From: UBA4408 sp002389785
Lineage (GTDB): Bacteria > Bacteroidota > Bacteroidia > UBA4408
Assembly: GCA_035438985.1 (NCBI GenBank)
Contig: DAORJK010000017.1
Location: 7,742 to 71,741, forward strand
Direction: 5' to 3'
Length of the DNA: 64,000 nucleotides
How positions within the stretch are numbered: the first letter of the stretch is position 1; every line of letters begins with the position of its first letter. A model generated the notes under the pieces. It did not search any database. It saw only the letters and a program-made list of their open reading frames with translations, and was not told the DNA's origin. Below are positions 7,801 through 16,728 of the stretch, in pieces. Position numbers and translations under genes: made by a program.

Positions 7801-9246
7801 TCTGATAATCCACCAACTATAGGAACCAACAATGGTAGCAATTTGGTGATCAATAGTCCGGAATTTACATTTCCACCGGCTACTTTATACTATTCATTGC
7901 CCAATGTTGTAGCTAATTTTTCATACACGGGTAACAGTTCCGGTATACAATCTTATTTATGGGATTTTGGGGATAATACCACTTCAACTATAGCAACTAC
8001 TTTTCACAATTACACACAAATAGGAGTATACGATGTGTCGCTTACAGTTACAAGTACCAATGGTTGCAGCATTAAAAAAACCAATACCGACTACATACGT
8101 GTTGACAATACATTTCCAACTTTTCCATTGTATTCAAATACCAATTCGGATATTACCGACATAAGTTTTATTGATGAATTAACCGGTTGTGTTTCCTTGA
8201 TTACCGGTGAATGTTTATTTACTACAGATGGAGGAAATTCATGGATTCCTAAACTAAACACAGGATTAACCGATGCATCATCTGTTCAGGTTTTAAATGG
8301 AAAATGGTTCATGACTTCAGCCGATGGTAAAGTGGTTGAATCAACCAATTTAGGTGCTAGCTGGCAACAAGTTCCACAAGGTGGTAGTGCAGTTGAGAGT
8401 TTTACTGCCAGTTCGCTATCTTCACCAACAAGCGGTTTAGTTGTAGGAGCAAATGGAGCAATTTACCGTTATGCATCCGGAAATTTAACTGCTGAAAGCT
8501 CCGGAATTACCGATAATTTGAATGCAGTTATTGACAATGGATCATGGGCAATTGCAGTTGGGGATAATGCCAGCATAGTAAAAAATTCGGGAGCTGGTTG
8601 GAACGTTCAAAATACAGGTACAACAGCTGATTTATTGGATGTAGCTTTTGTAAATTCGCAAATTGGGTATGTATGTGGAAAAGGTGGAACTGTTTTAAAG
8701 ACGAGCAATGGCGGACTGACTTGGAGCAATTCAATGCCTCCGGGAGTGGAAGTGAATTTTACAAGTATTGAAGTAAAAGGTACCGATACCGCCTGGGTAG
8801 CCGGCCAACGAGGAATACTTTACCAAACGCTGGATGCCGGTAATACCTGGACTCGTTACAGCAAAGGAGTAAGAAACGACAATACCGGATTTAAAGTAAA
8901 AAAGGACAAGGGATATTTATCGGGTAGTTCGGGTAATTTGCGAACTTTTCAAATGAGCGCTCCGCTTGGTAGTATAAACAAATTAACTGTGGCAGATGCT
9001 ATTTTGGTTTATCCTAATCCTTCAAATGGGAATTTTACCTTGCAATTGAGTGAAACTTTAAACCGGCCGGTTTTATTGTCAGTGTACGATTATAGCGGAA
9101 AATTGGTATCACAAAAAAATCTAAACGGAAATCAATTAAGTCATCAGCTTTCGATTCAGAATTCAGTAAGCACAAGTGGGATTTATTTCCTTCATTTGCA
9201 ATCGGAAAATGGTGTAGTGATAAAAAAAATAAGTGTACTTAAATAA
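4840..9246 (+). CDS. T9SS-exported multidomain surface protein (delta-60-like repeats, Ig-like, PKD, YCF48 propeller)
   Basis: A 1468-residue protein. Signal peptide residues 1-20 (cleavage after SAQ). Residues about 24-428 hold seven repeats of roughly 58 residues beginning W-x-K-(S/T)-x-GGT and ending YDYWLVKID-like, expected to fold as a beta propeller. Residues about 430-903 hold five beta-sandwich repeats marked by PNGGE and W-x-I-P. A PKD domain (YLWDFGD) lies near 1020-1087, a YCF48/BNR-type propeller (TTDGGNSW, TSNGGLTW) near 1088-1373, and a type A T9SS sorting domain (VYPNPSNGNF to KKISVLK) at 1388-1468. It is thus secreted and cell-attached or released. Substrate unknown; adhesion or carbohydrate binding is a guess. 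The next gene overlaps or follows closely. Confidence 0.9.
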   Translation: MKNTFLYIILICFFSSNLSAQTPNLQWQKSLGGTGTDEARSVYQTSDGGSIILGNSNSINGDVVGNHGSYDYWLVKIDASGNVQWKKTYGGTASDKGYAVIELSYGGYLLVGNASSTDGDVTGNHGASDYWVLRISSNGTIIWQKSFGGTSTDIARGVIQTLDGKLLVIGYSRSSNGNVTGAHGGYDYWLCKLDTSGNLIWQKTYGGTKDELAYTVKQAKDSSYVIVGYTLSNDGDVGAQNHSYKNDIWVVRADKNGNLLWSKTLGGIANDYSNSFIQTSDKGYLIIGYTESYDGDVYGNYGQDDLWAIKLDSTGAIQWQKTFGGTDNDRANFAAETSDGGFVITGHSESDDIDLSQNNGNKDFWMLKLTQNGTLVWKKSVGGTLEDNAYSVAQSTDGGIISVGISASADGDVSVNNGGDDFWIVKISNLTVTSPSKGDLWFSGTTRNIKWKSNGASNLKIEYSINGGGLYSTVVASTASGSSQYSWAIPSGINSSQCKIKITDLANTSNIATNDSVFSILTSPVLVSPNGGEILAANTTTYIYWFSKLNATSFNLEYTLDGINWLPIANGVSVYANASGNNSGFYAWTTPNVTSSTCKVRITDAATPTLKTSSAANFTISQQKSIDIQTPNGGLSYTVGSTLYITWTSQGVNAVNIYFSSDGGTTYSSIALNYSNSGYYNWTIPNTTSTNCFIKIVDALSSTQDVSNSNFLILPAVTTLNLVSPNGGEKWYQGSYHSITWTSTQLAAVKLEYSTGGAYTTIVNSIPASSGSYYWQVPQVVSTSCNIRISNASNASVFDVSNLDFEIADTVRSLQLLAPNGGEQWQAGSYKPITFTTNNIAVHDLFYSTDSGFTWNLIANNVTTSPYFWLVPNSQSAACLVRISNGGNLIDYSAAFFTITAPFTGTAPSIATFSVNSFCKNTVFPVNFSTLGTFNSGNYFIAQLSDANGSFALPASIGSIQSTSAGTINCLVPDYVSNGSSYRIRVISDNPPTIGTNNGSNLVINSPEFTFPPATLYYSLPNVVANFSYTGNSSGIQSYLWDFGDNTTSTIATTFHNYTQIGVYDVSLTVTSTNGCSIKKTNTDYIRVDNTFPTFPLYSNTNSDITDISFIDELTGCVSLITGECLFTTDGGNSWIPKLNTGLTDASSVQVLNGKWFMTSADGKVVESTNLGASWQQVPQGGSAVESFTASSLSSPTSGLVVGANGAIYRYASGNLTAESSGITDNLNAVIDNGSWAIAVGDNASIVKNSGAGWNVQNTGTTADLLDVAFVNSQIGYVCGKGGTVLKTSNGGLTWSNSMPPGVEVNFTSIEVKGTDTAWVAGQRGILYQTLDAGNTWTRYSKGVRNDNTGFKVKKDKGYLSGSSGNLRTFQMSAPLGSINKLTVADAILVYPNPSNGNFTLQLSETLNRPVLLSVYDYSGKLVSQKNLNGNQLSHQLSIQNSVSTSGIYFLHLQSENGVVIKKISVLK

Positions 9247-12200
9247 ACTGCAAGCACAAACCGTGCAAGTGATAGTTCAAGTTTGGAAAGAAAACAAACG
9301 CAAATTACCTTTTAAAACTGGGGTACTTAGCAACTTACGGTATATCGTTTTACTTTTTTTATTTTTTGTTCCCCAATTTATTTCAGTGCAAACAGGCTTT
9401 GCTCAAGGCCTCCCTTTTATTGAAAATTATACTGAGTTTAATTTACGGCAAACCACCAATTGGTCGGTAGTGCAGGATAATCGAGGGGTGCTCTTTGTAG
9501 GAAATCAAATAGGCATTGTTCAGCTCAACAATCACAACGATTTTCGCTTTATTGAATTGCCTAATACATCGGTGGTGCGTTCACTTAAATCGGCGAAAAA
9601 TGGAATTGTGTATGTGGGTGCACAGAAGGAGTTTGGCTATTTAAAACCTAGTAAAAGCGGGCATTTGCACTATCAAAGTTTAGTGCCAAAGCTCAATGAA
9701 CAAGATAAAAAGTTCACCGAAGTTTGTAAAGTATATGATACCCAGGATGGAATTTGTTTTCAAACTTTTGAAGGCTTGTATTTTTACAAGCAAGGAAAAT
9801 TTAAGGTGATTAAACCTTCCTCTACTTTTCATTTTAGTTTTTACGTAAATGGCGTATTGTATGTATTGGAACGTGGTGTTGGTTTAGAAGTTTATTCCAA
9901 AGGAAGTTTACAGTTAGTTACCGGTGGACAAGCTTTTTCAGACGATCGCATTTACAGTATTTTGCCGTATGGCAGATCAAAATTGTTGATAGCTGCGCGA
10001 GAAGGCGGACTTTTTTTGTATGATTTGAATACCAAAATTTTGAAGCCTTTTTCTGAAAATGTTAGTCGCTTTTTAATTGAAAATCATGTTTACGATGCAC
10101 TTCAATTAAACAATGAAACTTTTGTATTTGGTACGCTTCGGGGTGGCTTAATTACCATGAGTAAAGATGGGACCACTTACCGAGTTTACGATAAAACAAA
10201 TTTGTTGCTCGACAATAAAGTAAACGCTCTGTATCTCGACAACAGCAATAATTTATGGGTAGCATTGGACCAAAGTTTATCAAAAATTGAATTCAATTCG
10301 CCTTTTACTTTTTACAACGATAAGGATGGAATTTCGGGAACTATATCAGCAATTACCAAGTTTGAAAATAAAATTTACGTATGCACTACACTGGGAGTTT
10401 TTTGTTACGATGGAAACCTAAAACGAACCGATCAGTTTTATGAAAATAAATTCAAACAATTGAGTCTGAAGGCCGAATGTTTTAGTTTCCTTAAGGCAAA
10501 ATTCCAAGGTAAAGAAAAATTATTTGTAGTTTCTCAAAAAGGCTTATATGAAATACAAGGCTTAGAGCTTAAATTAGTGTTGGAAGATTTTTGTTTTACA
10601 GCATTTCAAAGCACCACAAATGAAAATAGAGTATATGTTGGTTTAAAGAATGGTGTAGCTGCCTTAACTTTGAATGGAGCAGTATGGGAGACAGAGTATC
10701 CCGAGAAAAATATCATGAATGAAATTACCACCATTGCCGAAGACGAAATGGGAAATATTTGGTTAGGGGCAAAGCAAGATGGTATTTACAGAATTGATGC
10801 TGACAAAAAGAAAAATTTTTCGACTGCTGATGGAGCCACTTTGTTTACCTTGTATGATACCGTTAGCGGCCTTCCAACCAATGAATTCAATCGAGTTTTC
10901 AGAAAGGATGATAAGGTAATTTTTGGTACGATAACCGGTTTTTATTCGTTTGATTATAGTAAGAATAAATTTTATTCGGATTCGGCAATTTCAAAAGCAA
11001 TTGATGGACAAAATGAAAAGCAGATTGCTGATTTTTTGCAATTTAATTCGAATGAATACCTGGTATTAAATTATTCGTCGGAGAAGGGAACAACGATTAA
11101 CCAAATAAAGAAAAATGCTACAGGTTATGAATCAATTTATTCAAAACCTTACAAGCGATTGTACAAAAGCAATATCAGTTGTTTTTATACCGATTCGTTG
11201 AAGAAATTATTGATTGGTACATCAAGGGGATTGTTGCTGCTTGATTTGAAAGTGAAAAAGAATTTTGAGCAAAGAGAAAATATCATTTTAAATTCGGTGA
11301 TTTTGGGTGAGGATTCAGCTCTTTTTGATGGATCGTTTTATGAGACCCAGGTGAAAGATGGAGATACCTTACAGGTAACCATTACCAAACAACCCGATTC
11401 GTTTATTCCGCATATAGCCTATACCTACAATAACATTTCATTTAACTTCGATTATGCCTATTACGAAGATGCCAGTTCGAATGAGTTTAGTTATTATTTG
11501 GAAGGATATGAACCCGGATGGAAAAACTGGTCAACCGAAACAAAAGCGGTATACAACAACCTAAGCGAAGGACACTATAAATTACACTTGAAAGCTCGTA
11601 ATATTTACAACACACAGAGCGAGGAATTTGTATATGAATTTTACATATTATCACCCTGGTATCGAACCTGGTGGGCTTATGTAATTTATTCAGTATTGGT
11701 GGTTGGGTTTTTATACCTTCTGGTTCAATTGTCGGTAAGACGTTTAAAGAAAGCAAAACTGATTCTTGAGAATACAGTGAAGGAGCGAACCTCAGAGATT
11801 GTTAAGCAAAGCGAGGAAATTCAAAATCAAAAAAATATTGTTGAATTAAAAAACAAGGACATTACCGACAGTATTAATTATGCGAAGCGAATACAGGATA
11901 CTATTTTACCTCCCGATGATGAGATAAACCGCTTATTGCCGAATTGTTTTTTATTGTTTTTACCCAAAGATATCTTGAGTGGCGACTTTTATTGGATAGA
12001 TGAGGTTGATAACAGGGTTTTGGTTGCTGCTGTGGATTGTACCGGGCATGGTGTTCCCGGAGCTTTGATGAGTATTGTTGGAAACAACATCTTAAATCAA
12101 ACCATATTGGAGCATAAAATTTCGAAGCCTTCCACTATTTTAGATGAGCTCAATAAGGGGGTAACTTACACGCTTCGACAAAAAAATGAAGAAAGCAAGG

Positions 12201-12613
12201 TGAAGGATGGAATGGACATAGTATTGCTTTCGATTAATTTTCAGGAAAATATTGTTGAATTTGCAGGGGCTAATAATCCTTTGTACCATATACGCAATGG
12301 TGAGCTTACCGAAATAAAGGGCGATAAATTTCCAATAGGAATATATATTGGTGAAGAGGTAAAGCATTTCACCAATCATGAAATACAATTGCAAAAGGGC
12401 GATACGCTTTATTTATTTACCGATGGCTATGCCGATCAATTTGGTGGACCTCATGGTAAGAAATTTAAATACAATCAGTTTAAATCAACTTTATTGCAAA
12501 TGCAGCATTTGAGCATTAAGGAGCAGCGAACCTATTTGTTGAATACAATAAAAAGCTGGCAAGGAAGCAATGAACAGGTTGACGATATTTTGGTTATCGG
12601 CATCAAGCTATAA
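9233..12613 (+). CDS. Two-component-propeller sensor with SpoIIE-type PP2C phosphatase domain
   Basis: About 1126 residues. No ATG precedes the export signal: candidates are GTG 9233 (overlapping the previous gene by 14 bases), GTG 9263 and GTG 9269. After the hydrophobic stretch FLFFVPQFISVQTGFAQ come many Reg_prop propeller repeats (about 60-690), a Y_Y_Y domain (about 722-806), a membrane helix (about 812-833, WWAYVIYSVLVVGFLYLL), a coiled coil, and a SpoIIE/PP2C domain (about 899-1126) with GDFYW, DCTGHGVPGA, KDGMD, FTDGYADQ and DDILVIG, the metal-binding and active-site motifs. It should sense a periplasmic ligand and dephosphorylate a Ser/Thr target in the cytoplasm. Possible partner of the T9SS gene upstream. 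Confidence 0.88.
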   Translation: MYLNKLQAQTVQVIVQVWKENKRKLPFKTGVLSNLRYIVLLFLFFVPQFISVQTGFAQGLPFIENYTEFNLRQTTNWSVVQDNRGVLFVGNQIGIVQLNNHNDFRFIELPNTSVVRSLKSAKNGIVYVGAQKEFGYLKPSKSGHLHYQSLVPKLNEQDKKFTEVCKVYDTQDGICFQTFEGLYFYKQGKFKVIKPSSTFHFSFYVNGVLYVLERGVGLEVYSKGSLQLVTGGQAFSDDRIYSILPYGRSKLLIAAREGGLFLYDLNTKILKPFSENVSRFLIENHVYDALQLNNETFVFGTLRGGLITMSKDGTTYRVYDKTNLLLDNKVNALYLDNSNNLWVALDQSLSKIEFNSPFTFYNDKDGISGTISAITKFENKIYVCTTLGVFCYDGNLKRTDQFYENKFKQLSLKAECFSFLKAKFQGKEKLFVVSQKGLYEIQGLELKLVLEDFCFTAFQSTTNENRVYVGLKNGVAALTLNGAVWETEYPEKNIMNEITTIAEDEMGNIWLGAKQDGIYRIDADKKKNFSTADGATLFTLYDTVSGLPTNEFNRVFRKDDKVIFGTITGFYSFDYSKNKFYSDSAISKAIDGQNEKQIADFLQFNSNEYLVLNYSSEKGTTINQIKKNATGYESIYSKPYKRLYKSNISCFYTDSLKKLLIGTSRGLLLLDLKVKKNFEQRENIILNSVILGEDSALFDGSFYETQVKDGDTLQVTITKQPDSFIPHIAYTYNNISFNFDYAYYEDASSNEFSYYLEGYEPGWKNWSTETKAVYNNLSEGHYKLHLKARNIYNTQSEEFVYEFYILSPWYRTWWAYVIYSVLVVGFLYLLVQLSVRRLKKAKLILENTVKERTSEIVKQSEEIQNQKNIVELKNKDITDSINYAKRIQDTILPPDDEINRLLPNCFLLFLPKDILSGDFYWIDEVDNRVLVAAVDCTGHGVPGALMSIVGNNILNQTILEHKISKPSTILDELNKGVTYTLRQKNEESKVKDGMDIVLLSINFQENIVEFAGANNPLYHIRNGELTEIKGDKFPIGIYIGEEVKHFTNHEIQLQKGDTLYLFTDGYADQFGGPHGKKFKYNQFKSTLLQMQHLSIKEQRTYLLNTIKSWQGSNEQVDDILVIGIKL

Positions 12614-12705
12614 GCAATAAAATTTCAGGATAAGTACTTATTGGTTATTGTGAATAGGTAAATTGGCAGGATGAAATGTCTGTTTGTCTAAATTATTCAG
12701 AATAA

Positions 12706-12736
12706 TTGCGAAGTGCGTATAAATAGTTTAACTTTG
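12706..12736 (+). promoter_or_regulatory. Predicted promoter of the TPR-SpoIIE phosphatase gene
   Basis: TTG at 12706-12708 and TAACTTTG at 12729-12736, spacer 20 bases, an excellent match to the Bacteroidota TTTG/TAnnTTTG pattern. A 69-base leader follows before the ATG at 12806. Confidence 0.55.
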
Positions 12737-12805
12737 GAATTAGTATTTTTTTGTTCATAAAGTTAATAGCATAAGATTTGAGTTTAACCCAAACATTACT
12801 ACTTT

Positions 12806-14581
12806 ATGCTTGCGTCAAAAGAACTGATTGATGATTTGAAATATACTTTAGAAGATACCGCTTTTGTTGACGCACTCAATCAAAAGGCTTGGAGTATTCG
12901 AAAATCCTACCCTCATAAGGCTCTTGATTTAGCTTTAAAAGCGCGCGAAGTAGCCATTGAGATTAATTACACGGCGGGTCTTGCATTTAGTTATTTAGCT
13001 TCAGGATCTGCTTATTATTTACTATCACAATTTCAAATTGCCTTACTCGATTTGCAAAAATCGCAGTCCTTGTATTTCGAATTAAGAGATAATTCGGGAT
13101 TGGCAAAGGCTATACGTTCTATTGGCAACATACATTTTTCCTTGTATCAATACGAAAAGGCGCTTGAAATTTATTTCGACGCACTAAAGTACAGCCGCGA
13201 AGCAAATGATGTTTCAGGAAATGCTCATATCTATCGGCATATTTCAACCGTATATTACAATCAGGAAAAATACGAGATCTGTTTAGAATATGCTTCTAAA
13301 TCGATGGAATTGTTTATTGAAGAGCAAGATGAGATAGGACTTACCGATGCGCTCAACAGTGTTGGAAATACCTATTTGAAAACGAATCAGCCACAAAAGG
13401 CCTTTGATGTGTTGACACGTTCATTAAAAATCAGCGATTTTAATAATCACTTAAAAGGAATCGCCCAGGCAAATACCTCGCTTGGAAATTATTATTGTTT
13501 GCTAAAAGATTTTCCGAAAGCAATACATCATCACCAGCTCGCCATGAGTGCCGCGAAAGAAATGGGCGAAAAAATGCTGATAAGTGAAGTATATAAAAAC
13601 CTCGCGAATGCGTATAAACTTGCAGGTAATTTTGAACAAGCATTTGAGTGTTTTCAATTTCACGATGAGGTAAAAAGCAAAGTGCTCATCAACAATAATG
13701 AGGTAATTATAAATGTAATGCAAACCCAGTTTGAACTGGAGCAAGCCGAAAAGGAAAAGGAAATATATAAACTGCGTAACTACGAATTAGCTAAAGCAAA
13801 TAAGGTTATTGAAAGTAAAAACAAAGATATTACCGACAGTATTAAATACGCCAAACATATACAGGAAGCCAGTTTACCCGACAAGGCCCTGATGGATAAA
13901 TACCTGAAAGATTATTTTGTATTGTACCGCCCTAAAGACATTGTGAGTGGCGATTTTTATTGGTTTGCCGAGAAAGCCGGAAAAGTATATGTGGCCGCAG
14001 TGGATTGTACCGGACATGGAGTTCCCGGTGCTTTTATTTCAATTGTTGGGCAGAACTTACTGCGGCAGGCTTTAAATGAAACTGCCATGACTACTCCGGC
14101 TTTATTGTTGGACGAAGTCAATCGCTTGTTTAATTTAACCATACGTCAAACCTTTGAGGAGTCGACGGTGCGCGATGGTATGGACATCAGTTTGTGCATG
14201 ATAGATTTTGAAAATTTATCGCTGCAATTTGCCGGAGCATTTAATCCCTTGTTTTTGGTACGAGATACAGAATTAACAAAATATACTGCCGATAAATTTC
14301 CTATTGGCATTTTTATTGGCGAAGAGGTAAGGAAGTTTCATAACAATGTAATTAAACTTCAACCTAAAGACGTTATTTATATGGCGAGTGATGGATATGC
14401 CGATCAGTTTGGTGGAGAAGATGGAAAAAAATTAAAAAACAAATTTTTTCATCAAACCTTGATCGATAATCATTTACTAGAAATGCATCAGCAAAAACTC
14501 AACCTCGAAAATTTCCATCATCAATGGCGTGGTGAATATGAGCAAGTAGACGATATTTTAGTGATTGGAATTCGTATTTAA
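12806..14581 (+). CDS. TPR-repeat protein with SpoIIE-type PP2C phosphatase domain
   Basis: A 591-residue soluble protein without signal peptide. Residues about 15-290 form tetratricopeptide repeats (for example AIRSIGNIHFSLYQYEKALEI and ANTSLGNYYCLLKDFPKAI). A coiled coil (about 300-345) carries NKDITDSIKYAKHIQEASLP, nearly the same linker as in the protein encoded upstream, and residues about 360-591 form the SpoIIE/PP2C domain with GDFYW, DCTGHGVPGAFISIVGQ, RDGMDIS, ASDGYADQFGG and DDILVIGI. The two neighbours therefore share the output domain and differ in the sensor half. It has its own promoter. Likely acts in cytoplasmic partner-switching, regulating anti-sigma or anti-sigma antagonist proteins, which is inferred from the family. 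Confidence 0.88.
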   Translation: MLASKELIDDLKYTLEDTAFVDALNQKAWSIRKSYPHKALDLALKAREVAIEINYTAGLAFSYLASGSAYYLLSQFQIALLDLQKSQSLYFELRDNSGLAKAIRSIGNIHFSLYQYEKALEIYFDALKYSREANDVSGNAHIYRHISTVYYNQEKYEICLEYASKSMELFIEEQDEIGLTDALNSVGNTYLKTNQPQKAFDVLTRSLKISDFNNHLKGIAQANTSLGNYYCLLKDFPKAIHHHQLAMSAAKEMGEKMLISEVYKNLANAYKLAGNFEQAFECFQFHDEVKSKVLINNNEVIINVMQTQFELEQAEKEKEIYKLRNYELAKANKVIESKNKDITDSIKYAKHIQEASLPDKALMDKYLKDYFVLYRPKDIVSGDFYWFAEKAGKVYVAAVDCTGHGVPGAFISIVGQNLLRQALNETAMTTPALLLDEVNRLFNLTIRQTFEESTVRDGMDISLCMIDFENLSLQFAGAFNPLFLVRDTELTKYTADKFPIGIFIGEEVRKFHNNVIKLQPKDVIYMASDGYADQFGGEDGKKLKNKFFHQTLIDNHLLEMHQQKLNLENFHHQWRGEYEQVDDILVIGIRI

Positions 14582-14854
14582 ACATGACTTCGCAATTGGT
14601 TTCAACTAGAAGTTTTATCACAAGTATTTACCATTCAAACAAACATCTTGGATAGGTTAAAAGTTTTAAGTATACTTTTTTCATTATTGTCATTTTCTAA
14701 TAAGTATATGCTGTAATTTTTTTGAAAATGGTTATTTCCATCAGTTAGCTTTTAGAGAAATGCCATCAACGTAATTTGGTTGGTATAAATGGAGAAATTT
14801 ATTATGGCAATGGTTTATTGTATGAAAGAGCTTCTGCTATCAATCTAAAAAAAA

Positions 14855-16087
14855 TCAGGAATTTATTTCAGCCTGATCTTTTTTTTGCTCATTTGTTTTA
14901 AGCCACCAAAATCCAATAGCAGAGAACAATCCCATCCCCATAAAAAAATTGAAGGTGATGCTAAATCCAAAATTGTCGGCCAATCCTAAACCCACCAAAG
15001 GGGCAAAAATATTGGCCATACCAAATGCCATGGCATACAAGGCAGCATATTGGCCTTGGCGTTCAACCGGTGAACTTGATAGCGCATGGCTCATCAAAAA
15101 AGGCATCGCCAAAATTTCAGAAAGAGTAACCACCACAATGTAACCTGCCGACCAAAGCATCCAAGCATTGCCAATTTGCAAACAGAACATGGCAACCGGA
15201 ATGCACAATGTGCCGGCAATGATAAACCTGAATTGTTTTTTACTTTTTTCGAGTGCAGCAACAAAGGGCATTTCAATAAGCACTACCAATATTCCGTTTA
15301 AAGCCATTAGTAAACCAATGGTGTCTTCACTGTATTTACACACTCTGCTAAAATACTGGGGAACACTGGCAAATAATTGAAAAAAGGAAATGCCATATAC
15401 AGCAACCATTAAAATAAAAACAAGGTATCGAACATCGCGGTAGGCTGAATTGCTTTTTTCGAGTTTGTTGGAAGTAGCATCAGTTTGTTGTTTCGTTTCA
15501 GCTTCGCGGGGCAAATAAAAATATAACATGGCAGCTGCTAAAAATCCGGTGCATGCATCAATAACAAAGAGCCATTTATAACCTAAATACAGGGCAACAA
15601 ATCCGCCCATTGCTGGCCCAACCGAAAAACCTAAATTTATGGCTAAACGAACCAAAGAAACAGAGCGGGTGCGATTTTCAGGCGTACTGTAAACCGCAAT
15701 TGCTTTGGAGTTGGCAGGTCGAAATATATCGGCTGTAAAAGCATAGCCGAAAATTATGCAGGTAACACTGAAGGGACTGGATGCAAATATGAGCATTAGC
15801 AAAATGCTTCCGCTGCAAAGGAGCGATAAAATCAGGATATTAAAAAAGTGGTACCGATCGGTGAGCCATCCTCCGGCATAGGAACCAAGTACACTGCCAA
15901 TACCATAAAAGCTCATAACTATACCTGCTTCGGCGATGGTAAAGTGCAATTGATTTGTCAGGTACAAAGACGCAAAAAGCAATACCATTGAACCACAGCG
16001 GTTAATGAACATGGCAATGCTAAGAATCCAAATATTTTTTTGAATAGCACTAAATGAATTTTTATAAAGTGAAATGATGTTAGGCAT
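14855..16087 (-). CDS. MFS transporter (multidrug-resistance type)
   Basis: A 410-residue integral membrane protein with about twelve hydrophobic helices. The loop between helices 2 and 3 carries GSYAGGWLTDRYHFF, the MFS signature G-x-x-x-D-R, and the central loop is short and charged (PREAETKQQTDATSNKLEKS). Overall it resembles the MDR-type, YdhP/ProP-like efflux permeases. It would use the proton gradient to export small molecules; substrate unknown. Convergent to the TPR-SpoIIE gene. About 47 bases separate its start from the broken TMEM175 gene, so they may be cotranscribed. Confidence 0.85.
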   Translation of the reverse strand: MPNIISLYKNSFSAIQKNIWILSIAMFINRCGSMVLLFASLYLTNQLHFTIAEAGIVMSFYGIGSVLGSYAGGWLTDRYHFFNILILSLLCSGSILLMLIFASSPFSVTCIIFGYAFTADIFRPANSKAIAVYSTPENRTRSVSLVRLAINLGFSVGPAMGGFVALYLGYKWLFVIDACTGFLAAAMLYFYLPREAETKQQTDATSNKLEKSNSAYRDVRYLVFILMVAVYGISFFQLFASVPQYFSRVCKYSEDTIGLLMALNGILVVLIEMPFVAALEKSKKQFRFIIAGTLCIPVAMFCLQIGNAWMLWSAGYIVVVTLSEILAMPFLMSHALSSSPVERQGQYAALYAMAFGMANIFAPLVGLGLADNFGFSITFNFFMGMGLFSAIGFWWLKTNEQKKDQAEINS

Positions 16088-16134
16088 ATTTCATCTAGTA
16101 AGTGAATGCTGTTAACGAATATTGGTGCTTTAAT

Positions 16135-16710
16135 TTACTCCAGTGTTTTTTCAATGTTTTTATCGGGAATCCACCATATTAACGTTACACAGGCTATAAT
16201 TGCTGTTGCTAAATAGGCATGCACAAATGCCATTGGTATTGCAAACAAGTAAAGTACGAGTGAAAGTTTTCATTTTTTTTCTTGCTTTTTTAACGGAAGT
16301 AAAAGTTCGCTTCCTTCTTTGTGACCATCTGATATTACTTTTAGTAAGAGGTAGTAAGCCAGACCACAAACGGCAGCCAGTGCAGCATACATCGCAACTG
16401 TAATGTGGTGAAAATGATTTTCGCCCATATATGCTGTTGCAAAAGGAATTAGTGAAAGCCAAAAAAGTAAATGCAAATTACTCCAAATAATTTTGCTGTT
16501 TACATGTGTTATGGTATGCAGCAAATGATGGTGGTTTCCCCAATAAATTCCGATAAAAATAAAACTGAAAACATAACTTAGGAATACTGGAAATACCGGC
16601 TCAAACGCTTGCCAATTTGTACCGTGAGGTGTTTTTAATTCAAGCACCATAATGGTAATAATGATGGCAATAACTCCATCGCTAAATGCTTCTAAGCGTG
16701 ATTTTGTCAT
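16135..16710 (-). pseudogene. TMEM175-family potassium channel gene interrupted by an in-frame TGA
   Basis: The N-terminal 146 residues (MTKSRLEAFSDGVIAIIITI, with the family FSD motif in the first helix) are followed by TGA at 16270-16272, yet the same frame continues for 44 codons to TAA at 16135 and encodes KLSLVLYLFAIPMAFVHAYL and IWWIPDKNIEKTLE. That matches the last two helices and the LIPDRRIE end of TMEM175/DUF1211 proteins, about 190-200 residues long. A GGA to TGA change fits the usual Gly-Lys-Leu-Ser. The short form loses the last helices, so the channel is probably dead unless the stop is suppressed or is a sequencing error. Six-helix K+ channel, inner membrane. Confidence 0.85.
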
Positions 16711-16728
16711 GGTTGTAGCACGCTTATA

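Noticed and set aside
14582..14854. Possible gene remnant near 14786-14840 (frame reading INGEIYYGNGLLYERASAIN)
   Set aside because: Too short, no start or conserved motif that I can name, and lies between two convergent genes.
16160..16462. Minus-strand ORF ending next to the TMEM175 gene, possible separate gene
   Set aside because: It is the +1 shadow of the TMEM175 frame. The biologically meaningful continuation is the in-frame read past the TGA, which carries the family C-terminus.
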